A DNA stretch of 64,000 bases, taken from assembly GCA_910584385.1 (NCBI GenBank), contig CAJUAK010000003.1, forward strand, positions 1 to 64,000. Reading direction: 5' to 3'. Numbering within the stretch: position 1 is the stretch's first letter; each line of letters starts with the position of its first letter. The notes under the pieces are model-generated. The model was not told the origin of the DNA, searched no databases, and was given only the letters and a program-made list of their open reading frames with translations. Below, one piece after another: positions 61,359 through 64,000 of the stretch. The stretch is from an uncultured Alphaproteobacteria bacterium. GTDB lineage: Bacteria; Pseudomonadota; Alphaproteobacteria; RF32; CAG-239. The position numbers and the translations under genes were made by a program.

Positions 61359-62483
61359 TTAAATCACCTCAATTTCTGCCTGCAAAGCGCCGCTTGCTTT
61401 AACTGCCTGAAGAATGCTAATCAAATCTCTCGGCGTAACGCCCAGGGCATTCAACCCATCTACCAATTCCTGCAAGCTGACACCGGTATCCAAAACGCTC
61501 AGCTTGGCATCAACGCCTTCATTGACATCTACAACGCTGTTAACGCCGACAACTGTTTCTCCGTTGCTAAACGGAAGCGGTTGAGACACCCACGGCGTTT
61601 CTGTAATTTTTATTGTGAGGTTTCCCTGGGCAATCGCCAGCCTGTTTATTTTTACATCTTTGCCAATCACGACAATTCCCGAACCTTCATCAATCACAAC
61701 CCTTGCCAATTGGTCGGGTTGAACTTTCAGTTGTTCGATTTTTGTCATTAAATCAACAATCTTATCTTTATATTCTTCAGGAACATCCATAGAAACCGTA
61801 GAAGGGTCAACCGATTTTGCAATATCCTGCCCTAAAAATGCATTAATCGCATCGGCAACTCTGCGGGATGTCGTGAAATCAGGATTGCGCAACGCAATGC
61901 GGATAACATCCAAGCTGTCTAAGTTAAAAGGTATTTCATTTTCGATAATCGCGCCATTGGCGATGCGCCCGGCTGTCGGAACGCCTTTCACAACGGACTG
62001 GGTCGCTCCTCTTCCGGCAATACCGGAAACGGCTATCTGCCCCTGGGCCACGGCATAAATCTCGCCGTCCGCACCTTGCAAAGGCGTTGCAATCAAAGTT
62101 CCGCCCTGTAAATTTTTGGCATCGCCCATGGCGCTGACCATAACGTCTATACGGCTTCCCTGGCGCCCAAACGCCGGAAGGTTTGCCGTAACCATAACCG
62201 CAGCAACATTCTTTGCTTTCAACTGCCCGTCCCTGGCGTTGATTCCTATCTTATCCAACATGGAAATCAGGCTTTCTCTTGTAAAGTCAATAGATTTTAT
62301 ATTATCGCCCGTTCCATTTAGGCCAACAACCAGTCCATATCCTATCAGCATATTGTCTCTGACGCCTTCGAAATCTGCAATATCTTTAATACGCGAAGCG
62401 GCATCCGCCTTGCCGGCCGATAAGCAGAATAAGGCGGAAACTAACGCTAAAACAGCAGATTTTCTTAGGTTGCGCAGTAACAT
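61359..62483 (-). CDS. flgI: Flagellar P-ring protein FlgI
   Basis: A 374-aa periplasmic protein with a signal peptide (AVLALVSALFCLSAGKADA). IADFEGVRDNMLIGYGLVVGLNGTGD is the clear family start, and GVTPRDLISILQAVKASGAL the end. It forms the P ring around the rod in peptidoglycan. Length is typical. It is the first flagellar gene of this operon, followed by the rod-binding protein after 1 nt. Confidence 0.96.
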   Translation of the reverse strand: MLLRNLRKSAVLALVSALFCLSAGKADAASRIKDIADFEGVRDNMLIGYGLVVGLNGTGDNIKSIDFTRESLISMLDKIGINARDGQLKAKNVAAVMVTANLPAFGRQGSRIDVMVSAMGDAKNLQGGTLIATPLQGADGEIYAVAQGQIAVSGIAGRGATQSVVKGVPTAGRIANGAIIENEIPFNLDSLDVIRIALRNPDFTTSRRVADAINAFLGQDIAKSVDPSTVSMDVPEEYKDKIVDLMTKIEQLKVQPDQLARVVIDEGSGIVVIGKDVKINRLAIAQGNLTIKITETPWVSQPLPFSNGETVVGVNSVVDVNEGVDAKLSVLDTGVSLQELVDGLNALGVTPRDLISILQAVKASGALQAEIEVI

Positions 62484-62557
62484 ATCTCTATAATCCCAAT
62501 AAAATAAACATATCGTTACGGGACTATATGCAAATTACATGCCAAATATTTTAGAAT

Positions 62558-64000
62558 TTAAAGATATTTCAGAATAACTTCCTGATCGCTGAAAGGATAA
62601 ACTTTACCCATGATATATTGCCCTGTTTCATGCCCCTTTCCGGCAACAAGCAAAATATCGCCTTTGGCAAGCCCTGCCACGGCCAAACGGATGGCCTCTT
62701 CGCGATTGCCTATATTTTGGGCATGCGGGCAGCCGGCCATAATCTGGCGCCTGATTTCTTCCGGGTTTTCCGTACGCGGGTTATCATCCGCCACATAAAC
62801 AACATCCGCCAATTCTTCTGCCAGCTTTCCCATTACCGGACGCTTCGAATTATCGCGGTCTCCGCCGCAGCCAAACACAACATGAAGTTTTGCCTTCGTA
62901 TGCTCGCGCAGGGCACGGAGCGTATTTTCCAAGGCATCCGGCGTGTGGGCATAATCTACAAAAACCGCTGCGCCGCCCTGCGTTTCGCCAACAAGCTCCA
63001 TCCGCCCTTTTGCCCCTTTTATTTGCGGAACATATTCGACAATATTTTCAGCAGAACCTGTCATCGCAGCAACCAAGCCCATGGCGCATAAAACATTCAT
63101 GGCTTGAAATGCGCCAGCGAGCGGAATATAAAAATTATGCTCCTTTCCAAAGAAACGGATATGCAGATTTTGCCCTTTGGGAAGCGCTTCGCTTTTTAAA
63201 AGTTTAATTTTATCGCCGTTTATTCCATAGCTCCAAACTTGTTTTCCGCTTTTTAGGCATGCTTCGCGCAAACGCCCATAAACATCAATATCCGCATTCA
63301 AAACCGCAATGCCGCCTGTTTCCAGGATTTTCGTAAACAATCCTTCTTTGGCCTGATAATAATTTTCCATGGTTTTGTGATAATCCAAATGGTCAAGCGT
63401 AAGGTTTGTAAAGCCGGCATTTTTTATACGCGCAGCGCCTATGCGCTTTTGCGCAATTCCATGGCTGGAAGCTTCCATAATCGTATAGCTAAATCCTTCT
63501 TTGGACAATTCATCCAGCCATTTGTGGATGGAAATGCAATTCGGCGTGGTGTTTGGCGAAGGGATTGGCGCTTCATTGTTTTTGATAATGCCGAGCGTGC
63601 CGATACTTGCCGCTTTTTTGCCTTGCATAACCAAAATCTGGCGGACAAAATCGGCAATCGACGTCTTGCCGTTGGTTCCGGTTATGGCGGCCAGATGCTG
63701 CGGCTGTTCCGGATAATAGGCGGCCGCAATTTTCGCCATATCGTCTGCCGGATTTTCTGATTTTAAGAAAACAACATTTGAAAATCCTTCAGGAATTTCA
63801 TAGCTTCCGCCATAAAGGATTGCCGACGCCCCGTTTTGAAGCGCCGGCAGGATATAATCGTTGCCTTTCGTCTTTTCGCCGTCTATGGCTGCAAAAAGGA
63901 AACCTTTCTCCGTTTTTCTGGAATCTAAGGCTAAGCCCAAGATATCAGGATCACTCCCTTTGAATTGCAAGTCAGTTTTCCCGATAAGCGTGCTCAGCCT
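62558..64000 (-). CDS. murE: MurE, UDP-MurNAc-tripeptide synthetase (5' end outside window)
   Basis: The visible 480 codons are nearly complete; the frame stays open through the right edge, so the true start is beyond 64000 (TTG 63970 is not needed as a start). Mur ligase signatures are ITGTNGKTS (P-loop), TLDHLDYHKTM and VFVDYAHTPDAL. DDNPR at the C-terminal domain fits meso-diaminopimelate as the amino acid added, giving UDP-MurNAc-L-Ala-D-Glu-mDAP. It follows the flagellar operon on the same strand. In most bacteria it belongs to the dcw cluster, probably to the right. Confidence 0.95.
   Translation of the reverse strand, partial: RLSTLIGKTDLQFKGSDPDILGLALDSRKTEKGFLFAAIDGEKTKGNDYILPALQNGASAILYGGSYEIPEGFSNVVFLKSENPADDMAKIAAAYYPEQPQHLAAITGTNGKTSIADFVRQILVMQGKKAASIGTLGIIKNNEAPIPSPNTTPNCISIHKWLDELSKEGFSYTIMEASSHGIAQKRIGAARIKNAGFTNLTLDHLDYHKTMENYYQAKEGLFTKILETGGIAVLNADIDVYGRLREACLKSGKQVWSYGINGDKIKLLKSEALPKGQNLHIRFFGKEHNFYIPLAGAFQAMNVLCAMGLVAAMTGSAENIVEYVPQIKGAKGRMELVGETQGGAAVFVDYAHTPDALENTLRALREHTKAKLHVVFGCGGDRDNSKRPVMGKLAEELADVVYVADDNPRTENPEEIRRQIMAGCPHAQNIGNREEAIRLAVAGLAKGDILLVAGKGHETGQYIMGKVYPFSDQEVILKYL

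Noticed and set aside
1..64000. CRISPR array, prophage or insertion sequence
   Set aside because: No regular direct repeats with spacers, no transposase, integrase or phage structural genes seen.

Overview
The window reads as chromosome of an alphaproteobacterium with a fairly AT-rich genome, probably an anaerobic or gut-type lineage. The evidence is a circularly permuted two-piece tmRNA followed by alpha-type SspB and a ribbon-helix-helix gene, the alphaproteobacterial block prfB-mrcA-amiC-rne, an alpha-style flagellar cluster (flgI, rod-binding protein, FlgN-like, flgK, flgL), and hydE, the [FeFe]-hydrogenase maturase. No phage, plasmid, IS element or CRISPR array is visible. Species cannot be named from the sequence alone.

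Layout. 1-8.3 kb is accessory: small membrane proteins, a translationally coupled amidoligase / N-formylglutamate-amidohydrolase-like pair, a deaminase, a tRNA-Arg(TCT) whose 3' end and terminator are duplicated around a GC-rich palindromic insert, an RNHCP zinc protein, Hsp20, and a protein built of about eleven 20-residue repeats. 8.3-20.6 kb is housekeeping: radC, map, sfsA, alaS, dut, folA, tmRNA, sspB, an unidentified structured RNA with its own promoter and terminator (16246-16454), a lipoprotein, cysS, gltX and an MlaC-like gene. 20.6-27 kb holds a lone amino-acid-binding protein, an esterase, a HAD protein, a 1073-aa AsmA-like protein and an alpha/beta hydrolase. 27-37.4 kb is translation and envelope: prfB with a canonical programmed +1 frameshift, mrcA, an orphan gene on the opposite strand, amiC, rne and an M48 protease. 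37.4-47.4 kb has a molybdopterin-binding/nucleotidyltransferase fusion, the ADP-heptose genes hldE-gmhA-gmhB, hydE, ybaK, and a four-gene cassette (ArnT-like, GT2, ChbG/YdjC deacetylase, GtrA) resembling lipid A amino-sugar modification systems. 47.4-55 kb is one 2526-codon gene for a secreted, extremely cysteine-rich protein. 55-64 kb has a BFD-type [2Fe-2S] protein, two tandemly duplicated 73-aa proteins, the flagellar genes, and murE running off the right edge.

How the genes work together. Tagging by tmRNA and delivery by SspB are adjacent steps of trans-translation quality control. HldE, GmhA and GmhB supply successive steps to ADP-heptose for the LPS core, and the 43.8-47.4 kb cassette probably decorates LPS. 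mrcA, amiC and murE act on peptidoglycan. The least explained items are the structured RNA, the amidoligase pair, the giant cysteine-rich protein, the palindromic insert at the tRNA-Arg and the duplicated 73-aa genes.
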